A DNA stretch of 64,000 nucleotides from Cycas panzhihuaensis (lineage: Eukaryota; Cycadophyta), in NCBI GenBank assembly GCA_023213395.1, contig CM041465.1:86869741-86933740 (forward strand), given 5' to 3'. Numbering within the stretch: the stretch's first letter is position 1; each line of letters begins with the position of its first letter. The translations under genes and the position numbers were made by a program. This document shows positions 22,551 through 34,182 of this stretch, in pieces. The notes beneath the pieces are model-generated. The model saw only the letters and a list, made by a program, of their open reading frames with translations, did no database searches and was not told the DNA's origin.

Positions 22551-23632
22551 GTGGAATCGCACCTAAGGGGGGGATGACCACACTTGGTTAAGATCAAACC
22601 AACCAACAAAGGGTTTCAAGGCTAAGGATCTATTGGGAAAGTAAAAGAAATCATCCATAAAGGGCATCTATGCATCGGAATGCAGGTTCGGGACTACATG
22701 AAATGGTGCACGAACCTCTTTGTAACAACTCTACCTTGGTTGGGAGTGATAAAGAAATGAGGATATCCTCGGTTTCCTAAGTAACCTTGACAAATGGGCC
22801 CTTGGCCTTGGATGGCCAAAGGAAGAATGAGAGGACGGTGAGGAATAGCTCCTTGCATGAAAAGGGGATATGAGAGAGCTAATTTTAGGTAGGAAATCGG
22901 GGTGGTATCGCTCATGAAGGATTGGGAAGGTGATCGATCCTACAGTGCGAGGACCTAAAGGTCACACTAGGGTGGCCTAGCTACCATAAGTAAAACAATG
23001 ACCAAAGGAAAATGGGGGCCTTGAAAGGGTGATGCCCTTAAGGTGCTACATCTAAGGTGGTCTTAGGAGTGTCAGTTGTTAATAGAAATGTTTTAATACT
23101 TTTCCATGTGGGTTGCTATACAAAGTGTATGTTGATGAAGTTGTGTATACGATAATGTGTTCTTGTGCGCAAGAAAGTTCTTTCAAACAAAGGAAAATAA
23201 TAGCATAGACAAAACCACTCATTTACTCACATATGCATATCCTCGATCCCATTAAATTTCAAATGTGAAAGGAAGAGAATTAACAAGGAAGCTATGTGTG
23301 ATGCAGGATGTATCAAGGGATGCAAGTTCAACTAACCATGCAACAAATAGACATGTAATAAATATGATCCCTATCCCATGCACTTTGTCAAACAAGAAAG
23401 CAAGCTAACTAGGTGTAAATGATATATATAAATTCCCTTTCTTTTCTTTCCCTTTAAGTGATATATGGGGGTGAAGGGGGGAAAGCGAAAGAAAGAGGAC
23501 TAAAGGAAGCAAAAGGTGTACCTAGGGACTAGGTGGCTGGAGGAGCGTTACCCCTTATTGTATTCACTTTCCTCAAGCTACTCCCAACTATGGGTGGCGT
23601 GAAGTAGTGGTGTCGACGAAGGAGGGTAGGGG
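22551..23632 (-). repeat. Repeat L4, gag-proximal part (interrupted by a Gypsy insertion)
   Basis: Matches the gag-proximal half of L1 (3,621-4,447), sharing 'gggcatct(a/g)tgcatcgga', 'ttggatggcc(a/g)aagg' and 'tacctaggga'. The repeat continues at 34,183 after the inserted element. The insertion point carries the duplicated pentamer AGGGG. Confidence 0.7.
23628..23632. repeat. Target-site duplication AGGGG, left copy
   Basis: Pentamer immediately outside the left LTR; the identical pentamer follows the right LTR at 34,183-34,187. The uninterrupted paralogue L1 has it once. Confidence 0.95.
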
Positions 23633-24447
23633 TGTTGACTTATGAGGTGTCTTACTACACTTATGAGATACCCTCACACTTGTCAAGGTTACACAGTGCT
23701 ATAGTCTAGTTCGGGATCATCAACATGGTTATTCACATACATTCCACATATATTTCACGAGAATCATACCATAATGATACCGTGACATAGAAATCAACAC
23801 ATACTCGGACTTCATCATCATCACACAAAGAATACGACTTTCCACGTAACTCTTCCTTTTATTAAGTAATCAGTTTAATTACGAGAGGTGGAATGCATTC
23901 GGTGATACATTCATACATTACACATGCATACCCCAGATGGTACTTATCATTTAATGCTGCTCCAACTAGCTGTCATACGTGCTGGCTTCCGTACCTTTGT
24001 GTACCTCGATGTCGACTCTCACCTAACTTGGTGGTTCATGCGTACCTCCTTAAGTGCTCTTGTTGGTACCTTTTGGCTGAAGGGTTATGACTACCTGTCA
24101 TAACTATACCCCTTTAGTCATATGTACCCTTTCATTAATCACTTGTTAGGCACTTAATTAATGACTCTTTGGATGCATGCGTCAAATGCGTATGTGCAGC
24201 GACTTCACGGGCCTTCCTTTGGTCCCTTTGGGTCATGCATACCGCTTAGCTCGGTTCGTTCCTTCTGCAGTGCGTCTACATCATACGTGCAGATTCTAGG
24301 TATGCACCTGTCATACGTACCCAGAATGCTGATTTCTTCACCGTTTTACCTCGTGCGTACCGTTGTATGGTCCGTACTTACACATCTCAGGTTACCTGAC
24401 CTACCTCTGGTCTTCCCATAGCCATAGGATTACTTTATACCCCAACA
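23633..24447 (-). repeat. 3' LTR of the nested Gypsy element
   Basis: 815 bp; pairs with 33,351-34,182. Both start TGTTGACTTATGAGG and end ACCCCAACA on the plus strand, so on the coding strand they begin TGTTGGGG and end TCAACA. The LTR is studded with CATACGTACC-like motifs (for example near 24,275, 24,300 and 24,318). Confidence 0.93.
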
Positions 24448-24543
24448 TCTATCCCAGGTCAACAGTTATGGGTTTGAGCATCCTTGCTCAACAAAACTCC
24501 AAAAAATTTTCAAAATTTTGGGGTATCCCTCCCCCGGTCTATC

Positions 24544-25715
24544 TCAAGGCGGCTCCTGCTGCCTCTGTCCTCCTAAAATCTCTTCATTGATATGTGTTAG
24601 AGTGGCAATGATAGCATCCTTTTCTTTAAGTTTGTCTTGAAGGGAAGCTATCTCAGCTTTATACCCTTCCTCCATTTCCTAAATCAACTGAATTATGGGT
24701 CCTGCTTTGTCCTGTGGTGTAGGAGGTGCCGAGGGTTCCCCTGCCTCCGTTGCCTGAGAGAAGTCTTCCCATTCTTCCCAGGAGGCCTCTACTTCTTCTT
24801 CTTCCTCCTTTGATTCTTCTTCTCCCCTCATCCTCTTACCTCGTCTATGGATAACTTTGTTTTGTCAGATGAGGAATGGTTATACTGGTGCCTTCACAAC
24901 GGTGGCACTTTCTGCATTTGTCTTTGTACTCTTCTCTTTTCTTCTAGGCTGTTAACTATGTTTGGAAATTCTGCTACCCACTATTTGATGATTGGCTCCC
25001 AAGGGAGATGGTAGTCTGATCATTTGCACATCTGGACACGATAGAATAAAATAGCAAAAAGCGAAGGGATGTCGAATGGGTGTGTCCTAATCTCCTTGAG
25101 TCTTTGCCTCATGTTCTCTGCCAAGAATTCAGACCAATTCAGCTTTTCCCCATCCTAAATTTTTAACAACACCTGCATCATGCCTCCCTGAATGTAGGTA
25201 TACTTCTGTTTGGACAAAAATATGGAATTTATTACTTTTGCCACCCATTGAAGTCTAACATCAATAATGTCTGCTACATGAATTCCACCAGACATAATCT
25301 GAGTGTTGGGTTGACACAATTTCCTCAACCACATTTCTCAGTCAACTTTTGACCTTTTTGTTCCCAGTAGAACTTCTCCTTCATTTGGAAGTCTTGTGAT
25401 TGTGTGAACTATGTCTGCATCCATTTTGGCCTTCCTGCTATCCTCCTTTAGTGCCATCGAGTTTGGTCCGAGTTCGGGGTCATAATACATTGGGTTCTGA
25501 TGATGTAGTCTCCCCATCCTACTTGCTTAACCTTGGCACGGAATTGGTGGTAGGGCTTGTAACTCTTGTTTGAGCTTTGGTATATATGCCTCACAGTACC
25601 CCTCATCCTCATAATGGCTATGGAGTCCCATAGATAAGAAAAGTAACCTAAGCATACAAACTAAAACCCTAAATGCGTACCTTTGAGGAATGCTTCTTGT
25701 TTTATGACTTTGCAT
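24544..25715 (-). pseudogene. Extra ORF (ORF3) of the nested Gypsy element, between integrase and 3' LTR
   Basis: A single interrupted minus-strand frame can be followed from an ATG near 25,715 to a TGA at 24,544, about 390 codons with five or six stops and at least one frameshift. The N-terminal piece has a hydrophobic stretch (V-L-V-C-M-L-R-L-L-F-L). The middle holds Y-Y-D-P-E-L-G and T-R-L-P-N-E-G-E-V-L-L-G-T-K-R. The C-terminal part has a strongly acidic run (E-E-E-S-K-E-E-E-E-E-V) then a coiled-coil-like segment (E-I-A-S-L-Q-D-K-L-K-E-K-D). I do not recognise the family. It is in sense with gag-pol. Env-like and Gag-accessory roles are both possible but unsupported. Confidence 0.6.
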
Positions 25716-25876
25716 CTTGAGATCGTCTTTGGAGTGGATTTCCTTGTGTCTTGATCTTGCGTCTGGATGCTTAGCAAATTTTACGGAGTTGATTCATCCA
25801 TTCTACTCTCGTACTTCATGGGAATGCTCATAGAGTGCGTAATACTTTGTCATTTTCACGGATTTTTATCTTATAC

Positions 25877-26290
25877 GTGCCATTGGTATGTATAGTGTTA
25901 AGTGTTTCCATTGTGCATACTTGATTACATATGTTTCTAGTATGTAGAATATAATTGGGTACTTGAATGTATTTTTCTTGTGCATGCAGATTACGTGCTT
26001 TTCAAATGCGTACTGTAATCATTTAACTTACTTCTCTTTTCACTGTGCATACCTGTTTGCGTACTTTTTAGGTACGTATAATGTAATTGAGCCACTTAAA
26101 ATTTATTTACATTGTGCGTACCTGACTGCATACTTTTCAGGTATGTATAGTATAATTTTGAGTCACTTTTTTGAACTGTGCATACTGGAATGTATTTCCT
26201 TGGTACATATAGTGTATTTTTCAAATTTGATCACTTTTCATATGTACGTACCTGGTAACATACCCTTTTAGTCTGTATATTGTATTTTGC
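25877..26290. repeat. Degenerate tandem repeat, about six units of 64-70 bp
   Basis: Units begin near 25,877, 25,912, 25,980, 26,045, 26,114, 26,178 and 26,240, each with a 'gtgcatac(c)tg' head, a 'gcatacttttcaggtatgtat' middle (variable) and an 'aatttgagcactt' tail. The first and last units are partial. It lies between the end of pol and ORF3. The GTRCRTACC core also recurs in this element's LTRs. Confidence 0.75.
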
Positions 26291-26479
26291 TTATATGCTG
26301 TTGAATTTTCTTCTGATTTTTTCAGGTTGTGATGTTGTTACTTATATGCGTGATGAGTTCTGATTGTTTTTATTTTTCCATTTTTTCTTTTTGTATCCAT
26401 ACCGAATTGGATCATGGCTCGGTATCAAGGCATTTGATTGTGCCTCAACGTCATGCAATACGATATGGTATAACTAGCT

Positions 26480-27700
26480 GATCCATTTGGTAAAAGCGGG
26501 CTACTCAATGTATGGTTTAAGTCTGTTACCGTTTACCCGGGTTGGTAGTAGGGGTCCATCAATCTTTCGAAGTTGCACTGATCCATTCTTAAAGACTTTT
26601 TCTGCGATGTATGGTCCCAACCATCGCATCTTGAGTTTACCAAGGTGCATTTTAAATTTGCTGTCGTACAATAGCACTTGATCACTTTCTTTAAACTAAG
26701 GTTGTTGTAAATGGTGGTCATGCCATGCTTTTTGTCACTGCTTCTCCACATTTTGCAACCAATTGACCATATGTCGCTTTTCTTCCAATCGCACTAAATC
26801 TTCCAATCGTTGTTGTAAAGACTGAAGATCGTCTAGTCGACATTATATAGCAACTCGTAGACTGGGTATCTCAAATTCTATTGGAAGGATGGCTTCTGTA
26901 CCATACACAAGCTGGAATGGAGTTTGTCCCGTTGACCTCTTGTATGTTGTTCTGAACACCCATAGCACGGATGGTAATTTCTTAGCCTAATCAGATCTAC
27001 TAATGTCGCATATCTTTCGCAAGTAATTCTCAAGTATCTTGTTCAAACTTTCTACTTGACCATTGGCTCTTGGGTAATATGGAGTAGATTTTCGATGGCT
27101 AATCATAAATGTTGATGTTAGTGTTTCGATAGTTTGATTTAGAAAATGAGCACCTTGGTCACTTATAATCTCCAAGGGGCATCCAAATTGTGTAATCACC
27201 ACCTCATATAGAAATCGCGCTGTGCTTTCCGCATCGGCTTTCCGTAGTGCTCACACTTCTACCCAGTTTGTCATGTAGTCAGTTGCCACCAGAATGTATC
27301 GAGCTTTCGATCTGGCAGCTAGTTTGATTGGCCCCACGAAGTCGAGCCCCCATTTCTCAAATGGTGCCAAAGGTAATATGGGATGTAAAGGTTGGAAATC
27401 CTATCGATTGGGTTTCCCAACCCATTAACAATAGTTACAAGCTTGAATCCACTTTTTAACATCCTCAAACATGGATGGCCACTAGAATCCAGACATCAAA
27501 ATTTTCTACCATATGGGCAATTTCCCCATGTGGCCACCTGCTACTCCTTCGTGTGCCTACGACATGATCTAGTTTATCTCGTGTGGTCAAACACAACATC
27601 GTAACATGTCATCTAGCCCCAATTTGTATAACTCTCCATTGATGAGTTGATATGGCTTTACTTTTCTGATAAAATTTATTTTCCCCGTACGATCCAATTC
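26480..27700 (-). pseudogene. Integrase and C-terminal domain of the nested Gypsy element
   Basis: Read right to left, the minus strand shows the zinc-binding HHCC module (A-H-E-G and G-H-M-G near 27,550-27,520; C-N-Y-C near 27,435). The catalytic core follows, with G-L-D-F-V-G-P (27,350), D-Y-M-T (27,280), S-D-Q-G (27,160) and the final glutamate in N-G-Q-V-E-S-L-N (27,062). The conserved C-terminal segment with G-P-Y-I-A and K-R-L-K-P-Y ends near 26,480. Integrase inserts the element's cDNA into host DNA. Several TAG and TGA stops interrupt it. Confidence 0.85.
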
Positions 27701-27727
27701 TGCTGATACCTATCCGGTCGCTAAGTA

Positions 27728-29110
27728 TTATGGTATTTCTTCATACCAGTCTATTGGAACTACTTCCATACTGAATAGAGCTGCATCTGGAAAATCATCT
27801 GGCACCCCCATGGCTTTTTCTCTGTTTGTTATTCTCGATAACTGATTAAGGATAATGTGGGCTTTACCGGGTTTCACAATGATTTTGAAAGAAAATTCTT
27901 GGAATAACATCAACCACCTACTGATTTATCCTTGCATAATTGGTTTATTCACCAAATACATTAATGCTTGGGGATTGACGAAAAACAAGCATAGATTTGA
28001 TAATAAATAGTGTTAAAACTTTTGCAATGCATATACCATGCTGAGTACTTCTCTCTCCATTGTCGTGTAATTCTGCTTGGCTTTTGTGAGTTTTTTGGTA
28101 GTAGATTGGATGATACATCTTGTCATCACTAGGGCGTGCCAATATGCATCGATGGCATATTACGATGCATCCACATGCACATGAGAAGTCTTCTTCTAAT
28201 CTGGGAATCGCAGTATAGGTGCTACTATGATGGCTTGTTTCAATGTTTCAAATGTTTATTGATGTTCTTACATACATGCCCATTCAATATTCTTTTTAAT
28301 AGCTCCTCTGGGGTCACGATATGTATGCATACACGATAAACTTTCTATAGTATTCTATTAAACCCAAAAACCTTTCAATTTGTTTTCTCGTAAGTGGCAT
28401 AGGGAAGTGCAGAATAGTAGATACTTTTCTTTGGATCATCGGCAATCCTTCCTTGCTGACTATATGTCCCAATAAGTTTCTGAAGGGTACCAGGAAGGTA
28501 CACTTTTCTAGATTAAGACAGAGCTTATTTTCACGACACATCTGCAACATTTCCCTCAAATTCTCCATATGATCCTTCATCAGTCTATATAATGTCCAGT
28601 CATCCAGGAATATAGCAACTTTTTCTCTAATAAATTTTTGAAAGATATTGATTACAATCCACTGGAATATAGCTGGTGTATTCGTGAGACTGAATGGCAT
28701 TACTTTATATGCGTATGTTCCCCATTCCGTCATGAATGTGGTTTTTGCCTAATCCTCTGGGGCAATCTACACTTGATTGTACCTGCTGAATCCGTCTGTG
28801 AAGGAGTAAATCTCATTTCCTCCAACTACTTCTAGGATATCCTCTGTAAAAGGTAACGGGAATGGATCCTTCTTGGTTATCTTGTTCAGCTATCTGTAGT
28901 CCACACAGACATGAATTTTCCCATTCTTCTTAGGAACTACCACTACAGGGCTCACCTAGTCACTGTAGTCGATTTCATAAATATAACCCGCTTCCAACAT
29001 TTTGTCAAGTTCAGCCTTTACTTTTTCTTTATATTTCGGATTCATCCAGTATGGCCTCTGTTTCACCAGTTTCGCATCTTCCACTAAGTCAATGTGATAC
29101 ATTCCTATCT
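27728..29110 (-). pseudogene. Reverse transcriptase and RNase H of the nested Gypsy element
   Basis: The fingers motif S-P-V-V-V-V-P-K-K-N-G-K (about 28,950) and V-D-Y-R are followed by the active-site F-L-D-D-W (about 28,610), within an open piece 28,733-28,314 that also has L-G-H-I-V-S and F-L-G-L. The usual Y/F-x-D-D is thus present as F-L-D-D. RNase H/connection sequences follow at 28,142-27,945 and 27,913-27,728. These enzymes copy the element RNA into DNA. In-frame TAG codons near the fingers (for example where S-D-W would be expected) inactivate it. Confidence 0.87.
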
Positions 29111-30695
29111 CCGGAGGAATACCTTTTAGGTCCTTATATGACCATGCAAATACATCACAGAATTCCTTAAATAACTGCTGGGCTTCTACTACTATCTAAG
29201 GATCCTAATAGTTTTCGATTCAAATGAGTTTGGGATTATCCTAACTACCAATATTAATCTCTGTAGTTTTCAAATTGGTTGCACTCACATCTTCTGCATT
29301 TCTAGTTTTATGTCTCAGAGCGTCTTCTAACTTCCTCTCTCCAATATTGAGTTTTGTAAATTCTGCAGGATAATTCATAACTTCTTCTTCTTCACTATGT
29401 ACCGATTCTACCTCTTCTTGGTTTATCAGGTTTTATTCTAATTTTATACTCATTAATCTAATATGTTTTAGGACCCTATCTATTTCTTTATTATCAGAGG
29501 TATGCTTAAAGGTTTTTATGAAGGATTTCCTTAAGTTTCCCAAGTCACATCTAAACTTATTCCTTTCAAGGAACCAGTCCTTTGCTACTCTCCCCAGGGT
29601 ATGGTAGAAATAATTGGGCCAATTTTATTTAGGTATACTTAAAGATATCCATTTTTGTTTATAATTTTGTATGTGTTCCCTAGGATTTTGACCTACATGG
29701 AATACTGGAGTGGCTAGTTGTGTTGGATAATCGAACCAAATTCGAAACATCATTTGTAAATCTTTCCAATTTCTAAGAGTGGCTCTGTGGGCTAGGTACC
29801 AGTACCAAGCTTTTCCCCATAAGGTTAATACTAAGTCCTGTTGCCATTAGGTTTTATCCCAATTCACATGTTCCATCAATATTCAACCTGATGTGTTAAG
29901 TGGGTGGTCCCATACAACTGCTCTCTATAGAATGGTTTAACATAGTTTGCAATGTAAATTTGATGATCTATTTATTCTAAGATGATGACTTTACTGTCTA
30001 GACCAGGATCTCTAGAAGTACTTACCAGTGATCCTCCTTCCATTTCCCCGGTTTTGGCACCAATGGTTGGAAGAGATATGTGGATGGGTGGGTGTATCTC
30101 TAAGGAAGAGGAGGAAGGAATATTACTTCCTTCCTCAGGTTGTAATAAGGGGGGGGGGGGGTAGGAAATCTACCTCAGGACCCACGCCTAATGTAGAAGG
30201 GATGTCAGGATTACTATTAGCTACTAAAAAATTATAAAAATTATTAGGTAAACTAGGGGTTTATTGTTCTAGGTTGTTGTCATCCCTTAATCTATCATTA
30301 GTCAACATATATTCAAAAGAATTTAAATTATTGTCAATGTATATAGTTATACATTTAGATAATAAATTACATCTATAAGAAGAAGAGTTTACTTCATATG
30401 CATCCTATAGCCAGTAATCCATGAACCTCATTCCGTGTTCGTCATCCAAAGAGTTGTATATTTCCCCAAAATAGGTCAGTTCTTCTTGCTAGTAATTAGT
30501 TGATGTGGTGGGCTCTTCCGCCGTATGATAGAGATGTTCTTCCCCAATAGAAGAGAATGTTGTGTTGCTTGTGACCGTTGTGTTGGATCCCTCATCTGGT
30601 ATCATTTCGATCGAGCTTCTTCCCAGCATCGGCAATACTACTTTATTTCCGTTGTTTGATAAGGTGAAGGTTACATTCTTCCAATTTTGGAGGCA
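29111..30695 (-). pseudogene. Protease-RT linker of the nested Gypsy element
   Basis: Decayed minus-strand sequence joining protease to RT. No conserved domain is readable apart from short pieces running into the RT start. It contains a 13-base G run on the plus strand (30,149-30,161; C run in the coding strand), which is either a mutation hot spot or an assembly-sensitive site. Confidence 0.4.
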
Positions 30696-31196
30696 TTACA
30701 TTTTATATAACCATGGCCTCCCCAAGAGTGCTGGATAGGGTGTTGCCCCTTTCTCCGTTTCTATGATTATGAAGTCAATTCTCACCACTATCCCTGCCAC
30801 ATCTACCTTGATGTCGGCCAATCTCCCCATAGGTCGTACCAATAGTTCGTTAGTCAATTTTAATGAATAGGTTACTGCTTCCAACTTTGAGCTTCCCAGT
30901 TTATGCCAGGTCGAAGCTAGTAATACATTTACTGCTGTGCCTCCATCAACGATTACTCTTGGAAATATTTCTCCCAAGACCGTCATTGTTACCATCGGAT
31001 CCATATCAAATGATGGTATGATTTGCTTCAAACTCTTTGTGATTCCATGTTGTAATACTCCTCCATTTATCCAATCAATGACTTGGCATAGGGGAATGGT
31101 CAACTGTAGCTGCTTGACCAAATTTTCCATTAACAGCAGCATTCTTGGGATGTCTTCTACTGGCAATCCTTTAAAGAGTTCCTCCATCTGCATCAT
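30696..31196 (-). pseudogene. Aspartic protease (retropepsin) of the nested Gypsy element
   Basis: An open piece of 166 residues carries V-I-V-D-G-G-T-A-V-N-V-L (about 30,945) and ends with L-L-G-R-P-W-L (about 30,715). These are the two retropepsin landmarks of plant Gypsy elements. The active-site triplet reads D-G-G instead of the classical D-S/T-G; D-G-G is seen in a subset of plant elements, so this need not be a mutation. It would process Gag-Pol. It lies between the zinc-knuckle end of gag and the RT linker. Confidence 0.8.
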
Positions 31197-31444
31197 TTGT
31201 GGCTACAACTTAGGCTCTTCCAGTATATTTTCTTTTTCCTTCTATTTATTTTTCTGTACGTATACATATTTGGTTTTCGGTTTACCCATTAGTAATGTAT
31301 TCTCTTCCTGGACTAGGCCATCCAATACTTGTTTTACTTTTCTGAATCGATCCATCTCTATTGGCAGATCTATATATCCTTCATTCAGTTTCTCCTTCTG
31401 TTTGTTTTGAAGTTTGACATTTTTAGTTTCTGGTATGATCATCA

Positions 31445-33211
31445 TCAAGTTGGTGGCTTTGGCCTTTCCTTTGCAATCTTCCATTTTATGGTCACTTGGA
31501 CCACAATTATTACATACGAACGGCTTCTGTTCATATTCTTGCTTCGTTGGGTATTCTGACTTCTAGTGCCCAAACTATAGACAGATGAGGCATCTACCCA
31601 TTGGTGGTTTTTTCCTCGAGGGCTCTTGTGCGCCCCTCGTTGTATAAACATTTTGAGGTGGGTTGCCTCCCCTTCCCCTACCTCATCCTCTGAAGGCCTT
31701 TCCCCTGGGATTGTAGAAATAATCCTTGGTTGTATGCGTATCAACATCACATATATGGCACCATCTGTCTTGTTGGTGCAAGGCACTATTTTTTAGATTC
31801 AATTCGCATTCCTTGGTGGTATGTGAATTCTCTTCATAGATATGGCACCATTTGGTTATTCTTCTGACATGGTCTTTCTTTTCAGTGTTTCTTCTTCTTC
31901 TCGGTTATTTCTGATTTTTCATCTGGTGACTTCTTTCCTTAAAGCTTCCAACTCTAATTCTTCTTCTGCCATCCCCACCTAGCAGAAGGGTCGGTTGTAC
32001 TGATTTTATTTCAGTTCTCTAATCTCATCTTGTAATCTTAGTAACAAGGAATCTTATCCTTCTGCCTGTGCATCCATGTCCATTTCAAAATCCAACGCTA
32101 GATCTTGGGCATTCTTAAACGATTTTAATGGATGATCATGCATCATGGCTCTTAATTTCTTATTCAAACCTCTAACAAAATAGTTTTTCATATTGTAATA
32201 TGTTATTGTCTCGTTAATCATCTTTGGTAGTAATGATTTTCATTACTGTGATGTAGGTTAGAATGATTCTCTCACCCTTTGTTTGATTTCTCTCAATGCG
32301 ATTTCCACTGCTTCATTACTATAAAACTTTTGAAATCTTTCCTCGAATGCTTTATTAATCTTTACCCATGGCTCATTCTTGTTTGTTTCTTTGTACGAGG
32401 CCAAGGGTACTCCTCTTAGTCTACAGGTAAATCTCGCTTTGATTTCATCTTTGTTTGAGATCTTTTTCACATCAATAAGATTCTGAAAGAGATATACATG
32501 TTCTGCTGCATCTGAAGTGTCGTTAAAAATCAATTTCCCAAAGTCTCTGTAGTCACCCATTTTGGGAGATTATAACGGTGTCCCACCTAGTGGTGATTTT
32601 TCCTTTCTCCTCTCCTTCAGGGATGCACTTGGAGTGACTGCTGCTATATTATCCTTTCCAAACAGCGGATTCTTAAATGGAGTTTTAATGTGTATAGGTT
32701 CCACTACACCTGGCACTTGTATAGTTAATGGTGTCACTATAATATACGATTGATCAGATCCCCTTTCTATCGAATCTTTGAAAAGCTATCTCATGAGCTT
32801 ATTCTCCCAATATGCCAAGGGACCTTCCTCTACCTTCTTTTCACTATCACTTGGGTCCTTCGGGCTATCCTCCACAGGTATACTTCCCTCTTTTAAGGTT
32901 TCTTGTTGCTTTTCATCCACTTTTGGTTTCCCTTCAATCTCTGGGCTAAACAAATCATATTTGATTGGGGCTGGTGTCAATACCATACGTTCGCCATGAG
33001 TTTCCTCTTCTTGAGGTGTCTGGGCTCCACTTGCCTCAGATCCTTCAACGGACTGTCCCTTAGTCTCGTTGTTCTGTGAACTTAATCTTCTTGCCCTTCT
33101 GAGTTTTACTTCCTTTGACCATCTTAATGCCCTTTGTCTGCTGATTTCTTTTTCCTTGGGTGAAGTATCCTTTTGGGACTCTTCTGACCTTGAAGGCCTC
33201 TTAGGTGGCAT
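31445..33211 (-). pseudogene. Gag of the nested Gypsy element
   Basis: Begins with an ATG at 33,211, 140 bases inside the 5' LTR. The N-terminal piece is basic and acidic, low-complexity (33,211-32,786). The capsid core at 32,560-32,258 carries A-R-F-T-C-R-L-R-G-V and F-E-E-R-F-Q-K-F-Y. Towards the end are several zinc knuckles: two W-C-H-I-type pieces near 31,860-31,740, each missing one ligand, and an intact C-x2-C-x4-H-x4-C at 31,514-31,473. Multiple knuckles suggest nucleic-acid binding. It is broken into at least four frames. Confidence 0.8.
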
Positions 33212-33332
33212 TGGAAGGTCCCCTGGCTGTCGGTGGCTTAGTTACAGCCTGCCATCATGGCAATGACCCGGTCCTCTGCCCTTTATACGTTCCTTTCTTT
33301 GAAACTCCTAGGCTCTGTCCCTCCTCAATGGG

Positions 33333-33350
33333 CGTAGGCAACAGAACCAA
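33333..33350 (-). other. Primer-binding-site candidate of the nested Gypsy element
   Basis: Directly inside the 5' LTR, the coding strand reads TTGGTTCTGTTGCCTACG. The TGG..CTGTTGCC pattern is not the initiator-Met tRNA type (TGGTATCA..). It loosely recalls the GTTGCC-containing sites of some plant Gypsy groups. The tRNA was not identified. Confidence 0.5.
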
Positions 33351-34182
33351 TGTTGACTTATGAGGTTTCTTATTACACTTATGAGATACCCTCACACTTG
33401 TCAAGGTTACACAGGGCTATAGTCTAGTTCAAGATACTGTCAACATGGTTATTCACATACATTCCATATATATTTCATAGAATCATACCACAATGGTACA
33501 CAGCAGCACAGAAATCAACATATACTTAGCACTTCATCATCATCACATAAAGAATACATAGCTTTCCATGTACCTCTTCCTTTTATTAAGTAATCAATTT
33601 AATTACACAGAGGCTGGAATGCATTCCTGTGCATTCAGTGACATACATTCATACATTACACATGCGTACCCCGGATGGTACTTATCATTCAATGCTTCTC
33701 AATGGTCATCATACGTGTTGGCTTAGCACCTTTGTGTACCCATGATAATCGGCTCTCACCTAACTTGGTGGTTCATCGTACCTCCTTAAGTACTCTTGTT
33801 GGTACCTTTTGACTGAAGGGTTATGACTGCCTGTCATAACTGTACCCCTTTAGTCATACGTACCCTTTCATTAATCACTTGTTAGGCACTTGATTAATGA
33901 CTCTTTGGATCCGTACGTCCATACGTACGTTTAGCAGCTTCACATGCCTTCATTGGTCCCTTTGGTTCGTGTGTACCACTTCCACTTGGTTCCATTCCTT
34001 TACTGGTACATCTCTGTCATACGTACCTGTTCCAGGTATGCACCTGTCATATGTACCTGGAATGCTGATTTCTTCATCGTTTTGCCTCGTGCATCTGGCC
34101 GCTGATGCATGCACGCACATCTTAGGTTACCTGACCTACCTCTAGTCTTCCCACAACCATAGGATCACTTTATACCCCAACA
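33351..34182 (-). repeat. 5' LTR of the nested Gypsy element
   Basis: 832 bp, direct partner of 23,633-24,447, with TG..CA ends and a flanking AGGGG duplication on its right side. Substitutions and small indels are spread throughout, so the pair has diverged clearly since insertion. Confidence 0.93.

Larger units (their letters stand above)
23633..34182 (-). mobile_element. Complete, decayed Ty3/Gypsy LTR retrotransposon (10.55 kb) nested in L4
   Basis: Bounded by direct LTRs that start TGTTGACTTATGAGG and end TATACCCCAACA on the plus strand, with an exact 5-bp target duplication AGGGG at 23,628-23,632 and 34,183-34,187. The single-copy empty site is seen in L1 (4,443-4,447). Coding order on the minus strand, right to left, is gag, protease, RT, RNase H, integrase, then an extra ORF. 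RT upstream of integrase defines the Gypsy order. All frames carry stops, so it is inactive. LTRs differ at many positions, so the insertion is not recent. Confidence 0.95.
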
